Shown here: positions 46,201 through 57,476 of the stretch, piece after piece | Numbering within the stretch: position 1 is the stretch's first letter | Layout of the letters: each line of letters starts with the position of its first letter | DNA from: Siphonodentalium dalli | Lineage: Eukaryota; Mollusca; Scaphopoda; Gadilida; Siphonodentaliidae | Assembly: GCA_032622095.1 (NCBI GenBank) | Contig: CP136065.1 | Coordinates: forward strand, 25,427,141-25,491,140 | Direction of reading: 5' to 3' | DNA length: 64,000 nucleotides | Notes under the pieces: model-generated | Seen by the model: only the letters and a program-made list of their open reading frames with translations | Database searches by the model: none | What the model was told of the DNA's origin: nothing | Made by a program: the position numbers and the translations under genes

Positions 46201-46214
46201 TGGCTGGGTTACTG
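40230..46214. repeat. 49-bp satellite array, about 122 units
   Basis: Unit: CCACGGACTTCGTTTGGCTG, GGTGACTGAATCGTTGTGGT, ATGCATGTT. Common variants are CCACGG/CCATGG/CCGTGG, AATCG/AATAG and TTGTGG/TTATGG. Some units lack GCTGGGT (for example near 41040, 42220, 44480), some carry a CATTTTTAATCG insertion and others an AATAATTATG insertion. Blocks of about 26 units are repeated nearly exactly (41560-42835 and 43820-45095, offset 2260 bp). Repeated units are contiguous with no unique spacers, so this is a satellite and not a CRISPR array. Long reverse-strand open frames inside it are a side effect. Confidence 0.97.
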
Positions 46215-46268
46215 CCTGGGGCAGAGTGCTTTGCTTGACGGGACATGTTAGAAGTGTTATCAACCGAA

Positions 46269-46807
46269 AGCTAGGCACACCTACGTAAGTCGCATCTGAT
46301 TTCGTCGACTACCAACATATGATTTTCAATTGCCCAGGACACATACCTGCGACAACGATTATTTGATACGACAATCGGATACGAATAACGCATACTACGA
46401 TTTTCGTATCCGAATAATCAAGAAATTCCCATTATGACGCAATATTGGTAACTGGGCGTGCCTCTCACCGATCACCACACAGCGTTCTTCATCCTACAGG
46501 TCCCTATTAATCAGGTTATGAAAGACCCCTTGCTCTTTCCGTTTCTTAACAATAGGATGCTCCCACATTCTTCTGTTCTTTCTCGTGCGAAGGTGATGGT
46601 AAACCTAGAGGAGGAAAAACTCTTCATCATTTGATGAAGCCTCATCACTCGATGAAGACATCTTGGAGAAATGATTCGTCACGCATGTGGCAGGTGCGCA
46701 TACCTTCGTTGTTATCGTATTGTTTTTGTGCGACGTGCGTAAATTCGCATTCGTTTTACGCATACGTATAAACGCATACGATAATACGCAGGTAGGTGTG
46801 CCTAGCT
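46269..46807. mobile_element. Harbinger-like MITE
   Basis: Inverted ends AGCTAGGCACACCTACG (46269) and the complement near 46790-46807. The target duplication is not clear. The interior has a short minus-strand reading frame (next entry) and CG-rich stretches such as CGTATGCGT. Confidence 0.55.
46605..46661 (-). pseudogene. Harbinger transposase N-terminal fragment (possible)
   Basis: ATG at 46659-46661 gives MSSSSDEASSNDEEFFLL then a stop. An acidic Ser/Asp start followed by hydrophobic residues is how many HARBI1-type transposases begin. Too short to be certain. Confidence 0.3.
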
Positions 46808-47162
46808 TTAACCTATAAAATTTCAGCGTTCCAATTGCTTTAACGCACTCATAGTTTCCATACACATGTTAAGGCTAAAGCTAGCCACACATGCTTGCGT
46901 ATGCGTATGGTGCGTTGCGTTATTTTTATCGCATGCGATTGTCGGACGGAAAATCAAATAGAAATGCACGGGCACCCACACATGCATGCGGTTCCGATGC
47001 GAAACTATTCTGACGCTCCGAATGCCTCCGATTTTTATCGGACCGAAAATACTCGTATTTTCCATCCGATAGAAATCGTCGCTCCGTTTGCGTTCGCAGC
47101 GGAATTCACAATTATTTATGACGTCATCCTGGAAAAGCCGCGATTTTTCAAAGTAATAAAAC

Positions 47163-48460
47163 ATGCCGCGAATTAGATCTACTCCCATTACACCCCAAGA
47201 AGTGGAAGATTTGTGCCTTCTAGTTAAACCCCGGGTCTATCTGTATGTGTGCCAGCATGTGGACTATCGCGACAGCCAGAAATCATTTAATGCGCAGAGA
47301 CGTGGCGACAGGGGGGGGGGGGTGGGGGTGTCTGACCCCCCAACTTTGGTCATAAGTTTCAACAGTTGGAAATTTCATACCTGCCAAAACATTAGTTGGA
47401 AATTTCACACCAACAATAGGTTGAAAATGTTCTTGTAGTTTGATTTTCAAACAATTTAAATTGCTTTTGGACCAATATTTGCATATTTTCCTATTTTTTG
47501 TCAAAATTTTGGACTGAAATGGTCATCAGTTGGAAATTTTCCAACCTCAGGGGGGGGGGGGGGTGGCAGGTTGGAAATTTCCAACACCTGGAAAGCTTGT
47601 GTCCTGGTCCCTCCCCCGTTGCCAGTCAAAAACTGCTAGTTAATTTAAGAGAACAATATTGTCATACATTTGGTCAACATTGTCATGGGAATTCTCATCA
47701 GTTGTAAATTTACCAACCTAAGTGGGGTGTCAGGTTTGAAATTTCCAACTGTAGGAATGCTTAGGGCAAGTCTAGATGCTAGGATTTTGCGATTTTCTTG
47801 TTCAGATTACAAAATGTTCGCACACCGGGCCGAACCATGGTCGCCCCGTTGTGTCATTTTCTCTCCCCCGTGACCAATACAAAAATATTAATAAGTTTAA
47901 CAATATTTTACAACATTTGGTCAAACTTGTGGACTGAAATGGTCATCAGTTGGAGAATTTTCCAACCTGAGGGGGAGTATGAGGTTTGAAATTTCCAACA
48001 CTATAGGAAAGCTTCAGTTGAAGCCAGTCTAGATGCTAGGTTTTGCGATTTTCTTGTTAAAATTTCAAAATTTTCTCACATCGGGCCGAACAACCATGGT
48101 CAGCCCGGTGTGTCGTGGTCTCTTGCCCGTAGCCGTGTGTATTTGTATATGGAGTTAGACCACTAGATGTTAGTATCTATGCACTGTTTCAGGTTAAAAT
48201 ATCTTAATGTTGTCATACCGGGAATAGAGATCCATGGTTTATGAAGATGTAGGATATTAGGCCAAATACGCAATGAGGTGCAAAGGGGGGGGGGGGGGTG
48301 CTATTGGAATTATGCAAACTTGTGTTCGGTCTGATTCTGACTCAGGGGGGGGGGGGTGCAGTTGGAATTTTCCAAGGTGGACACCCCCTGAACGAAAACC
48401 CTCTAGCCAATAATGCGTGGCAGGATATTTCCGAGAAGATGGGCAATTTCTCGGTAGATG
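47163..48460 (+). pseudogene. MADF-domain exon (Harbinger accessory protein), split
   Basis: ATG at 47163 reads MPRIRSTPITPQEVEDLC then LVKPRVYLYVCQHVDYRDSQ, the start of a MADF domain (val-x-LYd-x3-pdYrd pattern). The frame is cut at 47294, and the domain continues at 48418-48460 (WQDISEKMGNFSVD), ending at a donor-like GT (48461). Harbinger transposons carry a MADF/Myb-type DNA-binding protein beside the transposase; this is its first exon, no longer functional. Confidence 0.65.
47295..48410. mobile_element. Poly-G-bearing DNA element inserted in the MADF exon
   Basis: Flanked by the 7-bp duplication TAATGCG (47288-47294 and 48411-48417). Ends are imperfectly inverted (left …GGCGACAGGGGG…GGGTGTC; right complement …TCGTTCAGGGGGTGTC). 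The interior holds two to three diverged GGAAATTTCC-type units (47500-48050) and poly-G runs at 47311-47322, 47550-47563, 48285-48298 and 48345-48356. This identifies the dispersed GGAAATTTCC repeat as part of a DNA transposon. Confidence 0.65.
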
Positions 48461-48667
48461 GTTAGTATATTGTGCTATATATAACTATTTCTCCTCCTGT
48501 AAATCCACGGTGAAGTGACTGAAACGATCACTATCGGACAACGTTCGCATGACCCCAAAGGAACGATAACGCAAACATGTGTGGGTACTTTCGCACGACG
48601 AACGGATCCGACGATCGGATCCGATTATTTTCGCTAACGCATACTCAAGCATGTGTGGCTAGCTTAA

Positions 48668-49560
48668 GGTCACACCATCGTACGCCAAGCATCCGATGTT
48701 CGACACGTCTGACGTATACGTCATCGGATTGGATTCATAACTATAGCTTTCCGTTGGTGCAAGTGGTCACACCCATGTGTACGCTAACAGTTTATTATAC
48801 ATTGCTCCTGTCCGTCCGAATAAAATGGAACATGCTCCATTTTTTTGACGAACCGAATTCAATCGTATACGATTTTTCCAATATATTGAAGGACGAAGGT
48901 CAATTCGAACTATAAGCATATAATTAGACATAGAGTACGTGACATTTCTTATTACTAGAAGTGCTTTGTATAATGTAGGTGTGCATCTAATGGATCAATG
49001 GCTGCGCCATTACCCCTCCCCCAATATATCTCTTGACGTCATCACCCCGCCCTAGATATATGTTAATTGTGAATTACAATAATCGCTTGAACTAATGAGG
49101 TGGGCTGTGTGCCTTGGAGCACGATTAGCTTATCTTGACGGGGTCGAGCTTTACATGCTATTGCCGTCGAGTGTGTGGAAGTCTGGGAGTATGTTCATTT
49201 AGCACAGTCTACAGGCCGTATTTCTCATCCGACCACCACCAAATTTCATACGCTGGTTTGGGCCAATGCCTAGACGAGAACGTCCTATTTAGGTTCCTGT
49301 CGACCACCTGGCAGCCATGGTGGTCATTTTATAAATACTTAAGTCATAAAACTGTTGTGGTAGAAATGTCATGGTGTGACCATGCGACTCGTAGATGAAT
49401 ACGTGCACGATAGACGGACTAGAAAATCGTATGCTATGGCGTGACAATAGCCTTACCTTTATTGTGACCCGATAAATTTCGGAGGACTATTATAATCAGC
49501 ACGTCGGTCTGTGGGGAAATGCGTCGGGGCGTCCGTCCGCCCGTGGGTCGGTCCATCCAT
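48668..49560. other. Intergenic, no recognisable feature
   Basis: No gene was seen. The open frames at 48577-48915 and 49135-49398 lack domain signs. Confidence 0.5.
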
Positions 49561-49564
49561 CCTT

Positions 49565-49965
49565 GTCCGCATGATAAATTGAGCAACATTCAACAGAATT
49601 TCTTGATATTTTGTACCTGGTTCAAATTTTAAAAGACGCAGGCCAAGTTCGAATGTGGTCACGGTCCGACGATTTTTGACGGAGTTATGCCATTTTTCGA
49701 CTTAGAAATCGCTGTTTTCGGGTTGTCCGCATGGTAACTTGAACAAACTTCCATATAATTTCTTGATATTTGGTATGTGGTTCACATTTGAGTAGACCCA
49801 GACCAAGTTCGAATTTGGTCATAGTCCGATGATTTTTGACAGATTTATGCCACTTTTTCGACTTAGAAATCACCGTTTTCGGGTTTTCCGCCTAGTAACG
49901 AGCAATATTCAACTGACAACAGAATTTCTTGATATTTGGTTCTCATTTGAGAAGACGCGGGCCAA
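49565..49965. repeat. Diverged tandem repeat, about 160-166 bp
   Basis: The phrase AATTTCTTGATATTTGGT and its neighbours (CCAAGTTCGAATTTGGTCAT, ATTTTTGACAGATTTATGCC) recur at about 49597, 49757 and 49923. Confidence 0.7.
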
Positions 49966-50189
49966 GTTTTATTTTATTTCATTTAGAAATAACATTTGTG
50001 TTGTCTCAATGATAAATTTAGCATTCTTCAAAAGAACGGGTCTGCGACCTTTTATTGATATAATGCATAACCTGTATAAATGTATATATGACAGATGGAT
50101 AAGAGTGGCTTTGATTAGTACAAATTTACTAATGGTCGTAGCCCTTCCATGACTGCAGTTTTATGAAATTTTGCACCAAAAAAAAAAAA

Positions 50190-50416
50190 AACCTTGCTCC
50201 AATGCATTCTCTTATATATGTGAATCTCCCACAGTCGCATATTTTAGAGAATACATTGGCCTAACAATATTTACATTAACATTGTAAAAAGCCAGTACAT
50301 TCTCTTATATATGCGAGGCTCCCTCTGGGAGAATCGCATACATAAGAGAATGTACTGGCACATGTGCATGATATTTAATTCTGCACCAGCGCAGCTCCAG
50401 TCATGAAAGGGTTTTA
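50190..50416. mobile_element. TTAA MITE, family A
   Basis: Two palindromes (CCAATGCATTCTCTTATATA and CCAGTACATTCTCTTATATA types) and the end AGCTCCAGTCATGAAAGGGTT. The left end is blurred by a poly-A run. Confidence 0.55.
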
Positions 50417-50488
50417 ACTCATATTCACAATAATTTAAGTAAGAAATCGTGGACCTAACGTCAAATATACACACAACATGACGTGATG

Positions 50489-50823
50489 TCACGATATCCC
50501 TTTATCATACTCCGACCAGAAGTCATCATCCTTCGTGAATCCTTTTTCTACAGCCACTGGAGTCATAGGTTTTTCGGAACGAGGTGTAAGTGGGGGAGTC
50601 TTGAATATGACGTCATCGAACCCAGCCTCTGATTTCTGAGCTTTCACCTTGACGTCTTTCTTGGGTTTCGCTTTGCGCGGAGGGGCCGTCTTTGGTACAG
50701 GTCTCTCCTTTGGTCGTGTTATGTTTTTGCTCCGGTCGAGTGGAATGTGCTGCATGGTGCCGAAGTAATCTTGCCAGCCTTGCTCTTGTCGACCACGAAT
50801 CACATTACATTCATTCCATTTGG
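50489..50823 (-). CDS. TEX33: TEX33/CIMIP4-like protein, exon 3 (last)
   Basis: A pyrimidine-rich acceptor (GGATTTCTTGTCAG) ends at 50824, and the exon starts with CC, completing the codon begun by the single A at the end of exon 2. It encodes KWNECNVIRGRQEQGWQDYF, then a Pro/Lys-rich low-complexity tail (RPVPKTAPPRKAKPKKD, TPPLTPRSEKPMTP) and ends KDDDFWSEYDKGIS, stop at 50489-50491. The W-x(n)-W-x2-YF segment fits the C-terminal part of TEX33. The tail is probably disordered. Confidence 0.75.
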
Positions 50824-50849
50824 CTGACAAGAAATCCAGACATGTCAAT

Positions 50850-52600
50850 TTATTATAAGCTTATAGTTCTACAAAGATCTCACAACAACCAAAAATACGC
50901 ACATGGGGGTGGGGGTCTACATGCAGCTCAAGTTCTATTACATGTAGTTCGTGTGCATGTTTGTGACTTTGTTGTTTAGTTTGATATGTTGGGGCTTAGG
51001 TAGCAGTACACGATTTAGAGGGTTGTAGGGGGTCTGAACAAATTGAAAAATATGTATCTGGTGGTCATAACAACCAGTGCAGCCTGTGTTAAATGTGTCA
51101 TTACTGGTTTGAAAGTTTACTTATTTTACAAAACTAGGAAAGTTCACCAAAAAAAAGTGAAAAATTTGGATACGTAACAGGATTTTTGTATTCAGTGAAG
51201 GCCAACTCTGTGTTATTGGTTACAGGAAAATATCCCGATTCTTTCCGCTGAACTCTGTCATCTTCGCTTGCAAGACAGTTTTTTTCTTTCAAATTGCTAC
51301 CATAACTGTTTTTCTATATCAGGTATTTCTCAGCTCTAACATAGCTTACTCAGGTGCAAGAAGATTATTTACTGACATTCGCTCTGTCATGGTCTGGTTT
51401 TGGGGTTGAACATGGTCAATTTGAGTAAATAAAATGGGTGAAACTAAGCGTTTTGTGTGTGCAAACCAAGGGGCATAATTAATTACTCATTTAACGAAGA
51501 AGCTAAAGTACAGACATCATGATTACACCTATAATTTCTGTCTGTCGAAAGTAAAACATGCTTCATGGTACCAATACCAAAGATAAAGGCTCAGGTAGCA
51601 ATACACGATTTCCAGCAATTTTGGCCAACCTTGGAGGGGTACTGTACTTCAAATCAATGCTGAGCGATTATCTTTGGCATAGGTCCCGCCAAGCATGTTC
51701 TAATTTCGACAGAAATTTAGGTGTACTCATATGTCTGTACTTTAGCTTCTTTGTAAAATTTGTCATTGAGTTATGCCCCTTGGTTTTCACACACAAAACG
51801 CTCAATTTTACCCATTTATTATTACTCAAATTGACCATTTTCGACCCAACAACAGACCATGACAGAGCGAATGTCAGTAAATAAGCTTCTTTCATGTGAT
51901 TGAGGTTAGAGCTGAAAAATATTTGAAATAGAAAAAAAGTTATCGTATCAATTTGAAAAAAAATGTCTTACAAGCGCAGATCACAGAATTCAGGAGATCG
52001 CCTTCCCCGGGTATTATTTGAAGAACTTAGAAGTATTTTTAAAGGTACTCAATCCGATTTAACAACCCTGAATTACTATTTCTTTGGCTTCGGGGTTAAA
52101 AAATATAGAAAGGGTTAACATTGTTGGCGAGGCAATATAACACTATGCTTGTAGAATATAAACTCGAATATGTACATACTTGCTTAGCATGTAATGCCGA
52201 TCAATATATGAAGTGCTTGCATGCATATTTTAAGTACTATGAAAAGACAAATGAGGCAAGCAATAGAAGTGATTAAAATAGATGACGGCCAAGAACCCGG
52301 AGGCTTCAATAATGGCTGGAATCACCCGCACAACAGAAGCGATGCCATACTTATTGTGGTCGTTTATTATGCATGATGCACTTTGGTTTAAATTGCCCGT
52401 CATTTCATAATTACTATGCCATAGTTATAGATTTGTCCCCCACCGCTCTACTCGGCTAATGAGTCTATACTTAGAAGTCTGAGCGTGCCTGTCATTTGCA
52501 TTTGTTGTTACAATACTTGTAAGAAATACACATTCCAGGCTGACGGTGAACGAAACATGTCTCCATATCAACAAACCTGGAGAGACACTGTTGTCAAACA
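50850..52600. other. Intron 2 of the TEX33-like gene, first part
   Basis: An inverted pair of about 60-80 bp is visible (51450-51560 against 51590-51890, around CTAAAGTACAGACAT and AACCAAGGGGCAT). Otherwise nothing recognisable. Confidence 0.4.
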
Positions 52601-52709
52601 GCCTGAGTCCAAACTCCAGGCAGAGTTATCTCTCATCGCAGTGATAACGTAGAGGGCGCTGTATGGAGTTTGGCCTGAGTCAAGCCTGAGTTCAGTGTGT
52701 CTGCCATTT

Positions 52710-52802
52710 GCAGAATGAGGTCCCCAGAGGGTGAATTTAGTGACGCTATACCGCATGGCGGGCTAGCATCACTAAATTCACCCTCTTGGTACCTCATTCT
52801 GC
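52710..52802. repeat. 93-bp hairpin MITE, copy 2
   Basis: Same arms as 429-522 (GCAGAATGAGGTCCCCAGAG). The loop differs. Confidence 0.8.
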
Positions 52803-53042
52803 TTAGGCCTTATCTTCTCTGGAAACTGGTTTATTATCATATATCTATAGAAATTTCATCACATAGATTCTTTTTCTTTTTTAGTTTAGTTTTTCTACAT
52901 CCCCAAATTGGCAGACGACACATTGTATAATCGAGGTTCCCAATGTGTGTACATAACAATATTCACCATTTGGGAACACAGGCCCCTGGGGAAAATTACT
53001 AAAATACCAATATAGACTATACCTACATTGGTTTAATTAAGA

Positions 53043-53191
53043 AATGGATGTTTATTTGCTTGCGTTCCATAGAGTATGGATGCAAGTTGGTCTGACATTT
53101 TGTGTGGAACGCAAAAGCGTTCCACACATGAAAATGTCAGACCAACTTGCATCCATACTCTACGGAACGCAACAAAATCAACATTCATTAC
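53043..53191. repeat. 149-bp palindrome (foldback element)
   Basis: Arms of about 70 bp (53043-53112 and 53117-53191) around AAAA at 53113-53116. Each arm ends next to the centre in GTGTGGAACGC/GCGTTCCACAC. A further partial copy of the arm (ATGGATGCAAGTTGG) is at 53294-53308. Confidence 0.85.
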
Positions 53192-53509
53192 TTATATTTA
53201 CACTCAACCGAGTCAACTGGCAGATTAAAAGAGTTATAAGCGTCCATTTCCAACATTATTATCGTGGCTCGGAGCAAGTTGCGTCTACACAAAAATGGAT
53301 GCAAGTTGGGGTCAGCGCGCGACGTCATGTGACGTAATTTCGACCAACCAACGTCCTGCATTCATGTTCCACAATAGGAATGCACTTGTGAGTGTAAATA
53401 TGTCAGTTTAATCCATTTTGTTGGAGACAATATCTCATATAATGTATACGAATGTATACAGTATTTGAATGCTATTACAATGTACTACACTTTACAGGAA
53501 AAATTGGTT

Positions 53510-56500
53510 CTTCAATAGCAAGATGGCTGCCAAAATGGTGACCTGAATAGGAAAATAGACACATTTTCACTCATATCTTCTATATCCGTTTCTACTGTTT
53601 GGAAAATTGTTGTTTGCTTTCCTATTGTTCATTTCTGACGATTATTTGGGTAGTGAAATTTGTTGCTCATTTGTGTTCAGCTACTTTTAATGCATAATTT
53701 TTTTTAAAGAACGTAGTATGATATTTCATCAAAAACTCACTTTCGGTTTCTAGTCATATTTTAATATGAAATTAACAGATCTGAAGAAGTTAAGCCAGTT
53801 GAAGTATTACCGAAACAATGCAATATCATTATGGTCTGAAATTGTTACTATGGTTTATGATGGCAGTCAAAATGGCGGTAAATTTATAGAAACTTCTTCG
53901 TTTAGATGTTGTGGTTAATACGTGAAGTTGACTAATCTGCACTGGAGAATTACACTTGTTATTTCTTTCGTTTCAATCCATTTCAATCCCCAAATAAATT
54001 TATCTTGGTATAACTTCGTGTTACTAGCCATATTGCAATGTGAAACGAACCCGAACCGAAGGAGTTAAGCACAGGCTATTATTACCTTATACATTTAAAT
54101 CTCGTTGGTGTTTGAAAATTTGAGATAGTCAATATATTCAATCATGACAGTAAAAATCGAGGCAAATGTATCAAAAGTGTTAGATTGGTGACACACACTT
54201 GAACAAAGTTTGTAATAGTTAAAGTATCGTTCAAAATGGCTGCCAAAGTTGGTATTTAGCCTTATACGACTATTTATGTTTATAAGCAATTAGGCAAATG
54301 TTGACATTTCATCATAGAAACAATGCAGTTCGCACCTCTGCTCAGGAATTAAATCATCATCAAATAGCTCGAATATCACGGAAATAAAAAAAAAAACAAT
54401 AATTGTTCAAGTTCAACAAAATCTGGCTGCGGGAATGGTGTAGTATTGGTCGTGATATGGTCTATCGACTGAAACAACCAAACACATAATCAACAGTCAA
54501 TTAACTTTTTCTGGTAACAATCCTAATTATGATAAATATTTCATAGAAAGCAGTACTTACTACTGAGTAATGCTAGGTGGCTGATTATTGCTCACATTTG
54601 AGCGTATTCATAACATTGAGATAGCACCAAACATGATCACCCCATCATAAGTGACTATCATCAACCCTCCAAGTAGAGCCGACCCAACCGATGCTTCACT
54701 TGAAGGACGTACTATTTGAGCTTTTGTCTGGAATTTGCGCTCTAGTCTTCTTGGGTCTGATACGTCCCACCAAATGCATAAATTTGCTGAGTTCTGGGGA
54801 GAGTTGTTTGCATATCTACGCAGAACGCAAGCGTCTACACCAAGTGTGGAGTAATCGGTCGGAAAATATAATTTAGCATATAGTGGAGACTGGGTCCAAC
54901 TGTGGCGATGATTGTTACGACAAGTCATATGTCATTATATACAAAGGCCCTCAAAATCCTGTATATTCATGTTGAATTTGCAAAGCTGCCAGCTTTCTCC
55001 TGGTAAATTTGTCTGACATATCTACCGCAATCTTTCATAACCGGAAATACAATTAAATACCATCATTTATATATTTTGAATATTTCACAAAGACCACGGA
55101 CAGAGGTTCAGATATGAAAACAACATAAAATGTTATTGGTATATACACTTAAAATAAAAAATTAAGTCATAGAAGTGCATTCGCTCCTAACCCCAAAGTC
55201 TCATTCCGGAAATGTTTTCCATCACCATCAGAGTGGAGAGCTTGTCATTTGTTGCCAGCGTCACATTAGTATGCCCTGTGTTGTGACCACAATTGATTTA
55301 GCTCACCCCAATTTGAGATGTGGCATGGGCGAACTGATTAAAAGAAAATGATATCCTAGCCTACTCCTGTGTATTTTCAAGTTTATTCCACCGTGACCCG
55401 ATTTTCTCGGCAAATATTGCTTACAAGCAACAATTGTTTTGGGCGTACTTTGAAATTTCCCAACAGCTAGCGATTGGAGCAATCGCTATAGTGTGATTTC
55501 TATTTAACTGAATAGTCCAAATTTGCACAATTCCATGACCAGAGCTAGCCTATATTCAACCAACTGTGTACTAGGCTTCAGTCAGCAGGTTGAGAATTAA
55601 CCAGTGGCCAATAGTTTGACCATGCTCTGTTTGGGATCTGGTCAGTATATGTGTTATATTCATTGTGAAATGTTCGTCTTCCAAATGTCGCTGAAATACC
55701 ATTGTATCCAGGTGCTTGTTCTATATTAGTGCACAAGGTATATAAATTGGTACATGTGAAACTAGGATTCGTGGCATCCCATCTAATCGTATTGCACACG
55801 TTAAATATATTGTCCTCCGTGCATGAAGAGGCTGTTGAATAAATGTTAGTTCAGGGTCATATGGCCAACGATACCCGGTATACGCTGATATATAAACTCA
55901 AAAAAGGTTCGATGCTGTCATCTGAACGTGTGTGAGTGATAATTGAATGTCATGATAACACCGTTACATTGTACCAGCAGCCCAATGCATATTCCTTTGA
56001 TGATGCTGTGATTAAATTATCCCCCTGGTCTACTTGGGCATGACAACATTTTATGTTGTACAGCTTTTGGAACTCTGGAAATATCCATTTAAATTAGTCT
56101 GAGACTTACTCATATCTAAATTATACAAGGTTGTATCTTGAATAAATGAAATATAGCGCGGGAGTCTCTGGTTTTCTCTAATATACATTTCATGCAATTG
56201 CACATGTTCATATTGTCTGATATTGTGACCTATTTAAAATGTTTCTTTTTAATGTATCTAATGCAGATTACCCAACTACGTGCATCTATCAGTCACAACT
56301 TGCAAACGCATAAGGACAAAAAATATATAATTTTGTATACATTTTCTGCCATTTGGACTGCCATCATAGTGTTTTAGGGCAATACTCGCACTCGTTTACA
56401 CTTCCTTCAAATCTGTTCATTTCACATTAAAATAAGGCCAAGAACCAATTTGAGATTTCGGGAAAATTTCATACCACGTTATGTAAGATCAATTTTGTTA

Positions 56501-56690
56501 GGGATTGGAAGTGGCTGAGACGAAAGGAGCAATATGTAGTACTGAGCAAATCATTATACGATATGAATAATAAGAAAACAAGGCGCAATTTGAAACCAAT
56601 CCAAAACAATAGGAACGGATATAGGAGATATGAGTGAACAAATAATTTTCACATTCCGGTCGCCATTTTGGCAGCCATCTTTCTAATGGA
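53510..56690. repeat. Inverted repeat pair 3 kb apart
   Basis: 53515-53615 (CAAGATGGCTGCCAAAATGG … TCACTCATATCTTCTATATC) is the reverse complement of about 56585-56690 with moderate divergence. Similar ATGGC-GCCAAAATGG phrases lie at 53865 and 54235. No gene was recognised between, apart from the open frame at 54608-54928. Confidence 0.5.
54608..54928 (-). CDS. Uncharacterised short open frame (106 codons)
   Basis: Reading on the minus strand, it has mixed composition and ends in a hydrophobic run (ALLGGLMIVTYDGVIMFGAI) that could be a membrane segment. No family was recognised and no splice sites were established. It lies inside intron 2 of the TEX33-like gene. It may be chance or a gene relic. 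Confidence 0.15.
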   Translation of the reverse strand: MTCRNNHRHSWTQSPLYAKLYFPTDYSTLGVDACVLRRYANNSPQNSANLCIWWDVSDPRRLERKFQTKAQIVRPSSEASVGSALLGGLMIVTYDGVIMFGAISML

Positions 56691-56694
56691 TTGC

Positions 56695-57096
56695 CAATTT
56701 GTCTTACAGTAGTATAATGTAATAGCAACCAACGAACATATACAGTTGTGTACATTTCATGAGATATAGTTTCCAAAAACAGATTAAACTGACTTAGTTC
56801 ATATTCTATACTACAGCGGTCATGTCGGACGCCATCTTGGATTATAGGAAATGCTCAAGGGTGAGAACTCCACACCCACCTAGAAGTTGATCTACACACC
56901 ACCCAGAATCACAATACAATAATCCATAGAGAAAAAAACTTTAACAGATAATTTTTACTTCACCCCTATTGGTCCCGGACTTATGCACGATGAAAAGACT
57001 TATAGGCAAGCGGTAGAAATGGTTACAATGGATGAAGGCCAAGAGGCCGAAAGATTGAACAATTGATCGACCTGCTGATAAAAATAAACTTGAATG
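56695..57096. other. Intron sequence, no recognisable feature
   Basis: A phrase near 56995-57060 (GGCAAGCGGTAGAAATGGTT, GGATGAAGGCCAAGAGGCCG) resembles 52255-52305. Otherwise nothing. Confidence 0.4.
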
Positions 57097-57476
57097 TTAA
57101 AGTGATGTTAAACACTCATGTAGGCTGATCAAATATAAATGGAAAATAATCTTGTGTTCAAACTAATAATTTTGACAAATATTATATCCAAATTGGCAAC
57201 ACACACCGTCATTTTTATATATTAATTAAATACAGTAACTCTCGATGGGGAAATCGTTTTCGATAGTTTATCACTAATAGATGCGTCCCGAATCGAGAAG
57301 TAAATATTTACAATTGAGCGTAGTTCAGACGATGTTTTCTATGGAGTGGTACGGTCGATTTGTTTCAGATTTCCGGCGATGCTAGTAGTTGGAATAGCAC
57401 CTTAATACTAAAGTATCCGTTTCACGAACCCAACAATACAAGTCCATACAACATGTATGTCTTTAAGAGCTACAAG
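57097..57476 (+). repeat. Dispersed TTAAAG repeat, copy 3
   Basis: Begins TTAAAGTGATGTTAAACACT and ends ATGTATGTCTTTAA. More diverged than the copies at 30-37 kb. Confidence 0.7.

Larger units (their letters stand above)
46879..48664. mobile_element. Harbinger-like element with a MADF exon
   Basis: Inverted ends AGCTAGCCACACATGCTTG (left at 46879; right complement ending at 48664), flanked by TAA on both sides (46876-46878 and 48665-48667), the 3-bp target duplication typical of Harbinger. Inside is one coding exon of a MADF protein on the + strand, split by an insertion at 47295-48410. Confidence 0.65.

Noticed and set aside
40230-46214. Possible CRISPR array
   Set aside because: Units are contiguous and similar throughout, with no unique spacers and no cas genes. 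The window is eukaryotic.
40315-46246. Many long reverse-strand open frames (up to 413 codons) in the satellite
   Set aside because: They follow from a 49-bp unit without reverse-strand stops and overlap each other in all frames. There is no non-repetitive domain and no gene structure.
52601-52681. A second hairpin MITE next to 52710
   Set aside because: Only CCAAACTCC/GGAGTTTGG pairs; GCCTGAGTC is a direct repeat and not an arm.
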